Source of the DNA: CAYFZO01 sp965223735
Lineage (GTDB): Bacteria; Pseudomonadota; Gammaproteobacteria; Poriferisulfidales; Oxydemutatoraceae
DNA: 64,000 bases
Reading direction: 5' to 3'
Assembly: GCA_965223735.1 (NCBI GenBank)
Contig: OZ245010.1
Span: 372,001-436,000, forward strand
Part shown: in pieces, positions 49,689-59,652 of the stretch
How the letters are laid out: each line of letters opens with the position of its first letter
Numbering within the stretch: the first letter of the stretch is position 1
Translations under genes and position numbers: made by a program
The notes under the pieces: generated by a model
What the model was told of the DNA's origin: nothing
What the model saw: only the letters and a program-made list of their open reading frames with translations
Databases searched by the model: none

Positions 49689-50519
49689 TCAACGCAAGAT
49701 ACCGCGCTCGCTCGATTGAACAAAGCGAATGAACTCTTCAACTTCCGGGTACCGCTTCGCCAGTTGATCGAGATCCGGGCCGCTCTCGCCATTCTTACCG
49801 CCTTTGCCGCCCGCTCCGTCGCGCGGTTTCCTCACCAGTTGCCGATAACAATGGCGCAACGCGGTGATCAGCTCCGCGCTGAATCCCCGGCGCTTCAGGC
49901 CTTTCGTATTCAACGAATAGGTCTTCGCCGGATTGCCCGACGCGAGAGTGAACGGCGTCAGGTCATGCTTCAAAACAGCTGTGGGGCCGGCGAACGAATG
50001 CCTGCCGATGCGGCAGAATTGGTGCGCCAGCACAAAGGCGCTCAAAATCGCGTAGTCGCCGACCTCGACGTGCCCCGCAAGCGACGCGCCGTTGACGAGA
50101 ATCGTGTCGTTGCCGACGTTGCAGTCGTGGGCAATATGGGCGTAGGCCATGATCCAGTTGTTGTTGCCGATGACCGTCCTGCCCCCGCCGTCGGCGGTGC
50201 CGCGGTTGATCGTACAGTATTCGCGCACGGTGTTACCGTCGCCGATGAACAACTCGCTCTCTTCGCCCGCGTATTTCTTGTCCTGTGGCTCGTCGCCGAG
50301 AGAGGCAAACTGGTAAATGCGATTACCGCGCCCGATATGCGCGCGCCCCTGAATTACGACGTGAGGGCCGATCCGGGAGCCGTCGCCTATCTCGGTGTTC
50401 GCCCCGATGATGCTGTACGCGCCGATTGACACGTCGCGGCCAAGCCGCACCGAGGGGTCGATGATCGCGGTTTCGTGAATCAGCGGATCACCGGGCAGCC
50501 GGGCGGTTGAAGAACTCAT
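49689..50519 (-). CDS. lpxA: UDP-N-acetylglucosamine O-acyltransferase LpxA
   Basis: First step of lipid A synthesis. Left-handed beta-helix hexapeptides across the protein (IGAYSIIGANTEIGDGSRIGPHVVIQG). The catalytic base corresponds to H131 in AYAHIAHDC. Acyl-chain region: LAHQFCRIGRHSFAGPTAV. A Gly/Lys-rich low-complexity stretch (GAGGKGGKNGESG) near residue 235 interrupts the C-terminal helical domain, which is unusual for LpxA. Length 276 aa against 262 in E. coli. It is the last gene of the superoperon, 4 bp after fabZ; lpxB is not adjacent. Confidence 0.96.
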   Translation of the reverse strand: MSSSTARLPGDPLIHETAIIDPSVRLGRDVSIGAYSIIGANTEIGDGSRIGPHVVIQGRAHIGRGNRIYQFASLGDEPQDKKYAGEESELFIGDGNTVREYCTINRGTADGGGRTVIGNNNWIMAYAHIAHDCNVGNDTILVNGASLAGHVEVGDYAILSAFVLAHQFCRIGRHSFAGPTAVLKHDLTPFTLASGNPAKTYSLNTKGLKRRGFSAELITALRHCYRQLVRKPRDGAGGKGGKNGESGPDLDQLAKRYPEVEEFIRFVQSSERGILR

Positions 50520-50523
50520 CCGG

Positions 50524-50958
50524 TCACTCTTCCTTGAACATGCTCTTCAGTTGAGCCGTCGCCGCCACCTCGCCGTCAACGGACGCGGTGGCTTCAAAAG
50601 TGCAGTAATTGCCTTTCATGCGCCCGCAACGCGATTCGAGTATCAGGCGGTCGCCGGGCACCACCTGACGCTTGAAGCGCGCGTCGTCAACGCCGACCAG
50701 CAGATACAGCCCCCGCTTGTTGCTGACGTTGGATACGTTCATCGCCAGCACAATCGAAGCCTGCGCCATCGCCTCAATAATCAGCACGCCCGGCATCACC
50801 GGCATATCCGGAAAATGCCCCGGGAAAAAAGGCTCGTTGGCGGTAACGCTCTTGACCGCCTTGATATAGTCGGTTTGCAGTTCGAGCACTGCATCTATCA
50901 ACCTCATCGGGTAGCGATGCGGCAGTCTCTTCAATAACTGTGTGCCTTTGTCGATCAT
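50524..50958 (-). CDS. fabZ: 3-hydroxyacyl-ACP dehydratase FabZ
   Basis: Dehydratase of fatty-acid elongation, competing with LpxA for hydroxyacyl-ACP. Hot-dog fold: catalytic H48 and E62 in [22 protein letters not shown]-terminal [17 protein letters not shown] is characteristic. Length 144 aa. It lies between lpxD (4-nt overlap) and lpxA. Confidence 0.97.
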   Translation of the reverse strand: MIDKGTQLLKRLPHRYPMRLIDAVLELQTDYIKAVKSVTANEPFFPGHFPDMPVMPGVLIIEAMAQASIVLAMNVSNVSNKRGLYLLVGVDDARFKRQVVPGDRLILESRCGRMKGNYCTFEATASVDGEVAATAQLKSMFKEE

Positions 50959-51989
50959 AATTTCCCGCTGTCGGCGTTTTTCACCGCTTTTTCCAGGCGC
51001 CGCAGACGCCGTACGAACGAGTCGAGCTGTTTGATCCGCGCCGAGTTTTTAAGCCAGTTGCGATGCGGTTCAAGCGGAGAACTCGAGGCATAAAAGCCGG
51101 GCTCGCTGATCGAAACATTGACCGACGCCATGCCGGCAATCGTCACGCGGTCGCAAACCGTTAAATGGTCGGCGATGCCGGCGGCGCCGCCGATGCGGCA
51201 GTGACGCCCTATGCTCGTACTGCCCGCGATACCGACGCAACCGGCGATCGCAGTGTGCGCGCCAATCCGAACATTGTGCGCAATCTGTACCTGATTGTCT
51301 ATTTTGACGCCCTCCCCGATCACGGTGTCGTCAATCGTGCCGCGGTCTATCGTTGTATTCGCGCCGATTTCGACGTAGTCTCCGACAATCACCCGCCCGT
51401 GCTGCAGGATCTTGACCCAGATACCCAGGTCGTCGGCAAAGCCGAAGCCGTCGGCGCCGATAACCGCGCCGGACTGGACCAGCACGTCGGCGCCGAGATG
51501 TACATCGTGCTCTACCACCACGTTAGCGACCAGAAAGCACCGGTCGCCGAGCGTACAACCCGCCCCGAGCGTGCAATTCGGCCCGACGACGCATCCGTCG
51601 CCGACGGCGACACCCACGCTGACGACGGCGCCGGGACCGACCGAAACCCCCTCACCGAGACGGCTGTCGGCAGCGACGACCGCCGACGGATGCACCCCCG
51701 CCGCGGCGCGCGGACGCGGCCGGAAGATCCGCGACAACAGCGCGAACGTTACGCGCGGGTCATCGCACACCAGCATCGGCAACTCGCACAGCCCCTTGTC
51801 GTCACGACGCACAACCACGGCAGAAGCGCGAGTATGGCGCAATTGCTTGCAGTAACGGCGGTCGCTCAGAAAAGTAATTTGCCCGGAGACAGCTTCGGCG
51901 AGGCTCCCGATGCTTTCGATTGAAACTTCCGGGTCGCCGATGAGTTCCGCCCCCACCTGTTCGGCCAACTCCGCCAGCCTGTACGCCAC
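50955..51989 (-). CDS. lpxD: UDP-3-O-acylglucosamine N-acyltransferase LpxD
   Basis: Third step of lipid A synthesis, adding the N-linked acyl chain. N-terminal uridine-binding domain (AYRLAELAEQVGAELIGDPE), then a left-handed beta-helix with many hexapeptides, including GADGFGFADDLGIWVKILQHG and the catalytic His in VQIAHNVRIGAHTAIAG. The helical C-terminus ends with FVRRLRRLEKAVKN. Length 344 aa. It lies 8 bp after skp. Confidence 0.97.
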   Translation of the reverse strand: MAYRLAELAEQVGAELIGDPEVSIESIGSLAEAVSGQITFLSDRRYCKQLRHTRASAVVVRRDDKGLCELPMLVCDDPRVTFALLSRIFRPRPRAAAGVHPSAVVAADSRLGEGVSVGPGAVVSVGVAVGDGCVVGPNCTLGAGCTLGDRCFLVANVVVEHDVHLGADVLVQSGAVIGADGFGFADDLGIWVKILQHGRVIVGDYVEIGANTTIDRGTIDDTVIGEGVKIDNQVQIAHNVRIGAHTAIAGCVGIAGSTSIGRHCRIGGAAGIADHLTVCDRVTIAGMASVNVSISEPGFYASSSPLEPHRNWLKNSARIKQLDSFVRRLRRLEKAVKNADSGKL

Positions 51990-51997
51990 ACCGCCAC

Positions 51998-52522
51998 CTA
52001 TCTACTTTCGCGCGAAAGCCTGCTGAGCACCTCTTCGGTCAAATTCATCTGCTCATCAACGTAAATGATCGGAGGTCCCACAATTAACTTGAACTGGCGC
52101 TGCTTTGCAATGCTCTCGATGACTCCGGATATCCGTTTTTGCAGCTCACCCAACTCCTCGCTGCGACGCCGGTTGAAATCCGCCTCGAATTCCTCCTGAA
52201 GACCGCCGCATTCCTTCCGCCTCTTCTTGATCTTGTCTATCATCCGGTCGCGCCTGCTCTTTTCCATGTCCCGGCCTTCGCGACGCAACCTGCGATCGAG
52301 GTCTTCAATGTCCCTGCCGCATTCCTCAAGTTCCTCGCGGCGCCCGGAAAATTCCTGTTGCAACTTCTCGCGCGCGGTCCTCGCCTGTGGCGCCTTCTCC
52401 ATGATCACTGAGATATTAACGAACCCGACCCCGCCGGCGTCGGCGGCGGCTGAAAACGTCGCCGCAATGAACACCGCCGCAACAGTCGCGCGCACCGGAA
52501 AATTTAGTGAGCGTATATGCAT
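51998..52522 (-). CDS. skp: Periplasmic chaperone Skp (OmpH)
   Basis: Trimeric jellyfish-shaped chaperone for outer-membrane proteins. A signal peptide (RATVAAVFIAATFSAAADAGG) precedes GVGFVNISVIMEKAPQAR, then a long charged coiled coil (about residues 55-130) rich in Arg, Glu and Lys, and a C-terminal beta part KLIVGPPIIYVDEQMNLTEEVL. I start at ATG 52522 (MHIRSLN), giving 174 residues; the open frame continues upstream into bamA. Two Cys residues in the coiled coil (ECGRD, ECGG) are unusual for Skp. Confidence 0.9.
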   Translation of the reverse strand: MHIRSLNFPVRATVAAVFIAATFSAAADAGGVGFVNISVIMEKAPQARTAREKLQQEFSGRREELEECGRDIEDLDRRLRREGRDMEKSRRDRMIDKIKKRRKECGGLQEEFEADFNRRRSEELGELQKRISGVIESIAKQRQFKLIVGPPIIYVDEQMNLTEEVLSRLSRESR

Positions 52523-52529
52523 ACAGATC

Positions 52530-54854
52530 TTAAAACGACGTGCCGAAGTCAAACTGGAAAGATTCAGTATCGTCGCCGGATTCATCCTGAAAGCTGGAAG
52601 CGAAGTTAAATGAAATTCCTCCCACCGCGGTCAGCCAGCGAACCTGCAAACCATACGCTCCCCGCATATCTCTGAATGAAAAATCTTCCACGTCGGCATA
52701 AACATTACCATAATCGACAAAAGCGCTCATGCGAAGTCTCCGCTTGTCGTACAAAAAGTCAGTGGGAAAGAACAGGTCGGCTCCGAACAACGCCCTGAAA
52801 TTCCCTCCGAGCGGATCGTCGTTATCGTCCCGCGGCCCCAAGGAATTGTTCTGATAGCCGCGCAAACTGCCCGAACCGCCGGCAAAAAACCTGTCGTAAG
52901 GGGGAACCCCGACCGTCCTTCCGTACTCGCTAGCATACGACACTCTTCCGCGCGCCGCCAAAACGTAGTCCGCCTCGTCGTCGAGAGGCACATAATATCG
53001 GTGAGAGTAATCCGCCTTGTAGTAGGCAAGGCCGTCCAGCGGGATGAATAATTGCAGGTTGCCGTTGATCCGGGTGCCGTCGGTCGTGAACAACGCGCGG
53101 TCGCGCGTGTCGTACTCGAGCCCGACCGAAGTCACCAAGTTCAGGAAATCACAGTCGTTGATATTGCGGGTGGTTGTCCCGGGAGGCTGCACCCAACCGC
53201 ACTGATCTTCGTAATAATCCCGCAGACGGCGTCCGATATTCGTCCCCGGCTCCACTTCGATGTTCTGCAAAGTTGTACCTACACTCAACGTGTCATTCTC
53301 GGAAATCGGAATGCCGAAACCCAAGCGTACACGAGCCTCGTCGGTCTTCGTGTTATTAATATCACGTTCCGAGTTATCCACCGAACGATACGAAAAACTC
53401 CACGAACGGCTCACGCCGTTGATCGTATAAAACGGATTAAGAAAGGCGAACGTATAGTTTGTATTGGAACTGCTGTTATTGAAATTAAAGCCGACACGGT
53501 TGCCGGTGCCGAGAAAATTCTCCTGATTCAGGCTCAGCGTAAGCACCGCACCCTCGGAGTCGGAATACCCGGCCCCCAGATTGACGTTCCCCGAGCGGGT
53601 CTCGACCAGGCTGACGTCCAGATCCACTTGATCCTCCCTGCCTTCAATCGGGCGGTCGCGGATGTCCACCGATTGAATATAGGGCAACCTCTGCAAACGC
53701 CGCCGCGACAGTTCAATCTTGCCCGCCGAATACTCGGCGCCCTCAAGTTGCCTGAGTTGCCTGCGGAAAACCTCGTCGCCGGTGTCGTCATTGCCCTGAA
53801 AATTAATCCGGCGCACATAAGTCTTGGGACCGGGCTTAACCAGAAAAGCGACGTCCACCGTATTGTCCCCGGGGTTGGTGCTCGGAATGACGTTCACCTT
53901 TGCGCCGGCATAGCCGATGTTATTCAATTCAAACTCAATTGCCTCACTCGAACGCACCGTATCGGTACGGGAAAACACCTTGCCCTTGCGCAAGGTGATA
54001 CGGCGCTCGAGATTGGCACGCTCCACCGCCAGCCGACACGACAAGCTGACGTCGCCGATACGGTACTGCTCGCCTTCATCAACCGCAATGGCGACGTAAA
54101 TATCGCGCCGGTCGGGACTGAGCGACACCCGGGTATTCTCGATACTGAAGTCGAGATAGCCTTTGTTGTAATAAGCGGTACGCAACGCCTCGAGATCGCC
54201 CGACAGCTTGACCCTGGAATAGTCGTCTTTGCTGCTCCAAAACGCGTACCACGGGGCGGTGCCGGATTCGATGCTCTTCAGCAATTCCTTGCTGCCGATC
54301 TTGCGGTTACCGACGATCTTGAACTCCCTGATCTTGGAAATTTCCCCCTCGTCTATGGTGATCTCTATATTGACCTGATTGTCCGGAAGCTCCTGAACCC
54401 GGGTGCTGATGCGCGCTCCGAACCGGCCCAAAGCCTGGTACTGCTCTCTCAATTCCCCGGTCAGGCGCTCGAGCAGATGACGGTCAAACACCTGCCCGAC
54501 CGCAATCCCCGCCTGCTCAAGTCCTTCGGTCAACTGCTCGTCAGGTACGCCGCGGTTGCCGGAAAACGTGATGCCGACAATTCCCGGCCGCTCCTGCACG
54601 ACGATCAGCAGGGTGCCCTGGTCGCGGGCGACCGAAACATCGTCAAAATAACCGGTCTTATACAAGGCGTCGATCAGTTCGGCGGACTGCGCCTCGTCCA
54701 TGCGGTCGCCTACCGCAACCGGCAATTCGGCAAACACCGTGCCTGCGCTGATGCGCTGAAGCCCCTGCACGCGGATATCACGGACCGTGAATTCCGCCGC
54801 AAAGAGCGAACATGGCAGAAGCAGAAGCAATACAGGCAAGTTTCGGCGCAGCAT
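52530..54854 (-). CDS. bamA: Outer-membrane protein assembly factor BamA
   Basis: Central Omp85 component of the BAM complex. A signal peptide (LPVLLLLLPCSLFAAEF) precedes five POTRA domains (residues about 22-420) and the C-terminal beta-barrel. The barrel has the Omp85 motif LRGYQNNSLGPRD and ends with aromatic FDFGTSF, the BAM recognition signal. Length 774 aa. The ATG overlaps the rseP stop by 1 nt. The next gene, skp, is 7 bp downstream. Confidence 0.97.
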   Translation of the reverse strand: MLRRNLPVLLLLLPCSLFAAEFTVRDIRVQGLQRISAGTVFAELPVAVGDRMDEAQSAELIDALYKTGYFDDVSVARDQGTLLIVVQERPGIVGITFSGNRGVPDEQLTEGLEQAGIAVGQVFDRHLLERLTGELREQYQALGRFGARISTRVQELPDNQVNIEITIDEGEISKIREFKIVGNRKIGSKELLKSIESGTAPWYAFWSSKDDYSRVKLSGDLEALRTAYYNKGYLDFSIENTRVSLSPDRRDIYVAIAVDEGEQYRIGDVSLSCRLAVERANLERRITLRKGKVFSRTDTVRSSEAIEFELNNIGYAGAKVNVIPSTNPGDNTVDVAFLVKPGPKTYVRRINFQGNDDTGDEVFRRQLRQLEGAEYSAGKIELSRRRLQRLPYIQSVDIRDRPIEGREDQVDLDVSLVETRSGNVNLGAGYSDSEGAVLTLSLNQENFLGTGNRVGFNFNNSSSNTNYTFAFLNPFYTINGVSRSWSFSYRSVDNSERDINNTKTDEARVRLGFGIPISENDTLSVGTTLQNIEVEPGTNIGRRLRDYYEDQCGWVQPPGTTTRNINDCDFLNLVTSVGLEYDTRDRALFTTDGTRINGNLQLFIPLDGLAYYKADYSHRYYVPLDDEADYVLAARGRVSYASEYGRTVGVPPYDRFFAGGSGSLRGYQNNSLGPRDDNDDPLGGNFRALFGADLFFPTDFLYDKRRLRMSAFVDYGNVYADVEDFSFRDMRGAYGLQVRWLTAVGGISFNFASSFQDESGDDTESFQFDFGTSF

Positions 54855-56215
54855 CAGTTAAGCAGTCGAATGAAATCGTTGTACAGCGCCAGCGCCATCA
54901 GGCAGCCCAGCATAAAAATCCCCACCCACTGCCCGACCAACTGCGCCCTGAACGACAGCGGCGAGCCCTTGAAGAATTCAATCAGGTAATAAAGCAAATG
55001 CCCTCCGTCGAGCAACGGCACCGGCAACAGATTCAAAATGCCGATGCTGATACTGAGCAAAGCGAGCAGCCCGAGAAAAGCCCCCAGCCCCTGCAACAGC
55101 GAAAAGCCCGCAAATTCGGCGATGCCGACCGGCCCGCTGATATTTTCGAGCGACGCCTGCCCGAACAGCAGCCGCTTCAATATCCTGACCGTCAGAACCG
55201 AAATGTCCCAAGTCCTGTCAAACGCCAACTGCAATGAACTTACAGGGCCGTAGCGCACAAATGAACGGCGCCGTTCCCTGATCTCCTTCGACGGCGGACG
55301 CGCCGTAACGCCGAGGTATCCGACGACGTCGCCGTCGCGCTCAACCGTGCCGACTTCAACGTCGACGTCAAAGCGCGTGTCGTCCCTGACCACGCCGACA
55401 GCGACGCGCTGCCCCGGATACGCCTGCGTCAAACGCACCAGCCCGGTCCAGTTCTCAACCCGCCGTCCCGCAAAAGACACGATCCGGTCGCCTTCGCGCA
55501 ACTGCGCGCGCGCCGCGCCGCTGTCGGGCAACACCTCCCCGATCACGGCTTCGCGCTCGAGCCGCCGCGGCGTAATCCCCAGCCGCCCGAAAAGGTCGTC
55601 GTCCTCCAACAGATTAACGCCGGCGACGTCGAGAACCGCACGCCGCGCCACATCGTCGGCTTCGGACACCATCGTGACTTCAAACGACGACTGCCTGAGG
55701 CCGGCGTCAAACACCGCAAACAAAGTCTGCCGCCAACTTCGCACCGGCTCGCCCTCAACCTGAATAAACTGGTCCCCCGGAACAATCCCGGCTCGTTCGG
55801 CGACGCTGCCGGCGGCGACTTCGCCCACAACCGGCTTGAAACCCGACACCCCGACCATGAACATCAGGTAATACAGCAGGAAAGCGAGAATGAAATTGAA
55901 TGCAGGACCTGCCGCAACGATCGCGGCGCGCACTTTCAGAGGTTTGCGGTTAAAAGCGCGATGCAGTTCATGCGGTTCAACCGACCCTTCGCGCTCGTCG
56001 AGCATCTTGACGTATCCGCCGAGCGGAATCGCCGCGATCATGTACTCAGTCCCGTCGTTTCCGGGCCGACGCCACAGCGGCTTGCCAAAACCGATCGAAT
56101 AACGAAGCACTTTGACGCCCAGCCGCCTCGCCACCCAGAAATGGCCGAACTCGTGAAAGGAAACAATCACGCCGATCGCGATGATAAAAGCCAGCAGGCT
56201 GACGAGCAGGCTCAT
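54854..56215 (-). CDS. rseP: Intramembrane zinc protease RseP
   Basis: Site-2 protease acting on RseA in the sigma-E envelope stress response and removing signal-peptide remnants. HEFGH at residues 21-25 in the first membrane helix is the zinc motif. Two PDZ domains follow (VAERAGIVPGDQFIQVEGEPV and GAARAQLREGDRIVSFAGRRV), and the second metal ligand is in NLLPVPLLDGGHL. Length 453 aa. It is flanked by dxr and bamA. Confidence 0.97.
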   Translation of the reverse strand: MSLLVSLLAFIIAIGVIVSFHEFGHFWVARRLGVKVLRYSIGFGKPLWRRPGNDGTEYMIAAIPLGGYVKMLDEREGSVEPHELHRAFNRKPLKVRAAIVAAGPAFNFILAFLLYYLMFMVGVSGFKPVVGEVAAGSVAERAGIVPGDQFIQVEGEPVRSWRQTLFAVFDAGLRQSSFEVTMVSEADDVARRAVLDVAGVNLLEDDDLFGRLGITPRRLEREAVIGEVLPDSGAARAQLREGDRIVSFAGRRVENWTGLVRLTQAYPGQRVAVGVVRDDTRFDVDVEVGTVERDGDVVGYLGVTARPPSKEIRERRRSFVRYGPVSSLQLAFDRTWDISVLTVRILKRLLFGQASLENISGPVGIAEFAGFSLLQGLGAFLGLLALLSISIGILNLLPVPLLDGGHLLYYLIEFFKGSPLSFRAQLVGQWVGIFMLGCLMALALYNDFIRLLN

Positions 56216-56265
56216 TGAGATTTCCCAGAGTTGCGCTTCAAAAAAACGTTCATGTTAACCGGAAT

Positions 56266-57429
56266 TCAGCTATTGTGCCGTATTGCTGCCCGCGCTCGCT
56301 CGCGCGCCGCTGAGTCAGCGGCGACGACCGCCTCCAGCCCGTCAACCGACTGTAACGCGGTCTCGTCGAGCACTTCGCGCACGACCTCGACGATACGGTT
56401 GAAACTCATCTGCCCCGCCAAAAACGCCTCGACCGCGATCTCGTTGGCGGCGTTCAGCGCGATGACCGCGGCACCGCCGGCACGCAACGCCCGGTAGGCG
56501 AGCGGTAGGCACGGAAACTTCTCCTGATCCACTTCACGCAACTGCAACTCACCGCAACGCGCAAGATCGAGCAGACCGACGCCGCTCTCTATTCGGTCGG
56601 GCCATGCCAATGCACAGGCGATCGGGACGCGCATGTCCGGCTGCGCCATCTGCGCGAGCATACTGCCGTCCCTGAACGCCACTATTGCATGCAGCACGCT
56701 TTGTGGATGCACGACCACCTCGACCTGTTCCGGCGTCAGGTCAAACAGCCAGCAGGCCTCAATCACTTCAAGCCCCTTGTTCATCATGGTCGCCGAGTCC
56801 ACCGATATCTTCGCGCCCATGTCCCAATTCGGATGCGCACACGCCTGCTCGGGCGTCATTGCCGCCAGCGATTCCACCGGCACATCCAGGAACGGACCGC
56901 CGGACGCCGTGATGACGACTTTTTCAACCTCCGTGCCGCGCGCCCGCCCGAGGCACTGAAACAACCCGTTATGCTCGCTGTCCACCGGCAGCAGCACAGT
57001 GCCGTGTTCCTTCACCTCACGCATGAACAACGGCCCCGCCATAATCAACGCTTCCTTGTTAGCAAGCAGGACGCGCTTGCCCGCACGCACGGCGGCGAGC
57101 GTCGGCGCCAGCCCGACCGAACCGGCAATGCCCGCGATCACCGTGTCGCAACGCTCATCGGAAGCGACCTGCTCCAGCGCGGCGGCGCCGGCGAGCACCT
57201 GCGTCTTTAATCCGCGCATACGCGCTTCGGCGCCCCTGAGCTGAGCGGCATCGGCAACAACCGCGTAATCGGGTTCAAAACGCACGCATTGCTCGGCGAG
57301 CAATTCGACGTTGGTGTGCGTCGTCAGGGCGAATACGCGGCAATCCCCGGCGTGGCGCGCAACGACGTCGAGCGAACTGACGCCGACGCTGCCGGTCGCG
57401 CCCAGTAAAGTGATTACGCGCTTCTCCAT
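56266..57429 (-). CDS. dxr: 1-deoxy-D-xylulose 5-phosphate reductoisomerase
   Basis: Second step of the MEP isoprenoid pathway, feeding UppS next door. NADPH motif LLGATGSVGVSSLDVV (residues 7-22), metal/substrate segment LPVDSEHNGLFQCL, and ITASGGPFLD. I start at ATG 57429, giving 387 residues; it overlaps the cdsA stop by 1 nt (TGATG). The longer frame to 57561 lies in cdsA. Confidence 0.97.
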   Translation of the reverse strand: MEKRVITLLGATGSVGVSSLDVVARHAGDCRVFALTTHTNVELLAEQCVRFEPDYAVVADAAQLRGAEARMRGLKTQVLAGAAALEQVASDERCDTVIAGIAGSVGLAPTLAAVRAGKRVLLANKEALIMAGPLFMREVKEHGTVLLPVDSEHNGLFQCLGRARGTEVEKVVITASGGPFLDVPVESLAAMTPEQACAHPNWDMGAKISVDSATMMNKGLEVIEACWLFDLTPEQVEVVVHPQSVLHAIVAFRDGSMLAQMAQPDMRVPIACALAWPDRIESGVGLLDLARCGELQLREVDQEKFPCLPLAYRALRAGGAAVIALNAANEIAVEAFLAGQMSFNRIVEVVREVLDETALQSVDGLEAVVAADSAARERARAAIRHNS

Positions 57430-58304
57430 CACTCGTTTGCCGCAATAAGCAACAGCAATGCAAGTAAAAACACCGGCGCCGCCGCGAGCAGGCTGTCGAT
57501 GCGGTCGAGCAAGCCACCGTGTCCCGGCAGCAGCGTCCCGCTGTCCTTGCGCCCGGCGCAACGCTTCAACAGGCTTTCGGAAAGATCGCCGACCACGCCG
57601 GCCAGGGCGGCGAACAGGCTCAGCAATACCAAGTCAAGCGCATACAACCACGAACTCGCTGTCGCCGCCGCAAATACCGCGGCGACCGCCGCCACGCCCG
57701 CGAGTCCCCCCCACAGCCCCGCGACGGTTTTACCGGCACTCAATTCAGGCGCCAGCCGCCGCCCCCCCCAGCGCCGCCCCGCATAATAAGCGCCGATGTC
57801 GGACACCGCCACGATCAGAAATAAATAAAGCAGCCACAGGGGGTTGATCTGGTGCAGCCGCACCAGCGACAGCCACGCACCCGCAAGCACCAGCGGCATC
57901 CCGATGCGAAAGCACCAGCCCATCCAGACGGCGCCGTGCCACTCGCTGCGATAAGCCGAGATCAGCACGAACATCAGCCCCCACCAGACGAGCGCGGCAT
58001 AGAAGACCAGATCCTGCAAAGATGCAAACGGCGCAAACCACAGCAGCATCAATACCCCCGCCGAAACGGCTGTACCGACACCGGCCGCCGACGTATTGCG
58101 TTCGGTCAAACGCCCCCATTCCCAAGCCGCCGACACGGCGACGATGCCTGAAACCAATGCAAACCACCCGCGGTCAAGCAGCCATACTATGGCGACGGCG
58201 GCGAACGCAAGCAACACACCGGTGACCACGCGCGGAAACCCGGCGGACGACGCGACGCGCCCGTTCACGCATCCCTGCCCGGACTGCAACAAGGTCCTGT
58301 ACAT
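57429..58304 (-). CDS. cdsA: Phosphatidate cytidylyltransferase CdsA
   Basis: Makes CDP-diacylglycerol for all phospholipids, including the phosphatidylserine that Psd uses. About eight membrane helices; the C-terminal signature [21 protein letters not shown] followed by LLDRIDSL is complete. I start at ATG 58304 (MYRTLLQ), 291 residues; GTG 58268 is an alternative giving 279 residues, closer to E. coli (285). The frame runs on into uppS without homology. Confidence 0.95.
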   Translation of the reverse strand: MYRTLLQSGQGCVNGRVASSAGFPRVVTGVLLAFAAVAIVWLLDRGWFALVSGIVAVSAAWEWGRLTERNTSAAGVGTAVSAGVLMLLWFAPFASLQDLVFYAALVWWGLMFVLISAYRSEWHGAVWMGWCFRIGMPLVLAGAWLSLVRLHQINPLWLLYLFLIVAVSDIGAYYAGRRWGGRRLAPELSAGKTVAGLWGGLAGVAAVAAVFAAATASSWLYALDLVLLSLFAALAGVVGDLSESLLKRCAGRKDSGTLLPGHGGLLDRIDSLLAAAPVFLLALLLLIAANE

Positions 58305-58326
58305 TGCAGGCGCCCGAACAAACAGC

Positions 58327-59049
58327 TCATACGTCCCCCCGCCTGAGCTGCGACGGGGTCCTGCCGAAGCGCCGCTCGCGGTTCGCGTACCAGTCGAACG
58401 CCACCGCATAGTGCTCGCGGTTGAAATCGGGCCACAAGGTATCGGTAAAATACAACTCGGCATACGCGCTCTGCCACAACAAGAAATTACTGATCCTCCG
58501 CTCGCCGCCGGTCCTAATCAGCAGATCGACGTCGCCGGTGTTGAGATAGCCGGGTAACAGCCGCTCAAAAGTCTCGCACGCGGTATCGGCGGAGAGCACG
58601 CGCGCATTGAGCGCACTCAGCACCGCGTTTGCGATGTCCCAGCGACCGCTGTAATTGACCGCCACGTTCAGGCGCAGACCGTCGAGATCCCGGGTCTTCG
58701 CCTCCGCCTCGCGGATGCCGTCCAGAAACCCGCCCCTAAAGAAAGACAGGTCGCCGAGAAACTTCAACCGTACGTGGTTCTTCACCAGTTCATCAATTTC
58801 TTCGCGCAAGGCGTCGGTGAAAAGTTCCATCAGCGCGGACACTTCGAGGCGCGGGCGCTGCCGGTTTTCCGTGCTGAAAGCAAACAAAGTCAGGGTCGAG
58901 ACGCCGAATTCAGCACTGGCGCGCACGATCTCCCTCGCAGATTCAACCCCCCGACGATGACCCGAAATGCGGGCTTTGCCGAGCTCGTTCGCCCACCGCC
59001 TGTTGCCGTCCATGATGACGGCGACGTGCCCGGGCCGCCGCTTATTCAT
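58327..59049 (-). CDS. uppS: Undecaprenyl diphosphate synthase UppS
   Basis: Cis-prenyltransferase making the C55 lipid carrier for peptidoglycan and O-antigen. D14 in [14 protein letters not shown] starts the catalytic P-loop. [15 protein letters not shown] and [25 protein letters not shown] are family blocks. Length 240 aa. It lies 45 bp after frr. Confidence 0.97.
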   Translation of the reverse strand: MNKRRPGHVAVIMDGNRRWANELGKARISGHRRGVESAREIVRASAEFGVSTLTLFAFSTENRQRPRLEVSALMELFTDALREEIDELVKNHVRLKFLGDLSFFRGGFLDGIREAEAKTRDLDGLRLNVAVNYSGRWDIANAVLSALNARVLSADTACETFERLLPGYLNTGDVDLLIRTGGERRISNFLLWQSAYAELYFTDTLWPDFNREHYAVAFDWYANRERRFGRTPSQLRRGDV

Positions 59050-59094
59050 GCCCGGTAAAACTCCACGCGCCGCCGGAAACGCCGGGCGCGAAGA

Positions 59095-59652
59095 TCAGAT
59101 CGCCATGAGGTCTTTTTCTTTTTCCGAGAGAACTGCATCGACTTCGGCAATATAGCGATCGGTTAACTTCTGCACCTTTCCTTCGCTGTCTTTTTCCTGA
59201 TCCTGCGATATTTCCTTCGCCTTCAATGCATCCTTGATGCACTGGTTGGCGTCCCGGCGGATATTCCTGACCGAAACCTTGGTCGTTTCGCCGTGCTGAC
59301 GCACGACCTTGACCAGCGCCTTGCGCCGCTCCTCCGTCAGCGGCGGCACCGGCACGCGCACCGCCGTGCCGGTGACCGCCGGGTTGAGACCAAGATCGGC
59401 GTTGGCAATCGCCTTTTCAACCGGTTCAACGCTTTGTTTTTCCCACACGTTCAGCAGCAGTGTCGTCGCGTCTTCGACGATGATGCTCGACACCTGCTCG
59501 AGCGGCACCTTCGAGCCGTAATACTCAATCGTCACATGATCGAGCAGACCCGGATGCGCTCTCCCGGTCCTGATTTTTGCGAGTTCACTCTTGAGCGACG
59601 CAATGCTCTTTTTCATTTTGCCTTCGGCCCGCGTCTCTATTTCATCAATCAT
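59095..59652 (-). CDS. frr: Ribosome recycling factor
   Basis: Splits post-termination ribosomes with EF-G. KSELAKIRTGRAHPGLLDHVTIEYYGSKVPL and RVPVPPLTEERRKALVKVVRQHGE are diagnostic. Length 185 aa. The ATG overlaps the pyrH stop by 8 nt. Confidence 0.97.
   Translation of the reverse strand: MIDEIETRAEGKMKKSIASLKSELAKIRTGRAHPGLLDHVTIEYYGSKVPLEQVSSIIVEDATTLLLNVWEKQSVEPVEKAIANADLGLNPAVTGTAVRVPVPPLTEERRKALVKVVRQHGETTKVSVRNIRRDANQCIKDALKAKEISQDQEKDSEGKVQKLTDRYIAEVDAVLSEKEKDLMAI

Noticed and set aside
53052..54989. A 645-codon plus-strand ORF opposite bamA
   Set aside because: BamA on the other strand is unmistakable, and the antisense product has no recognisable domain.
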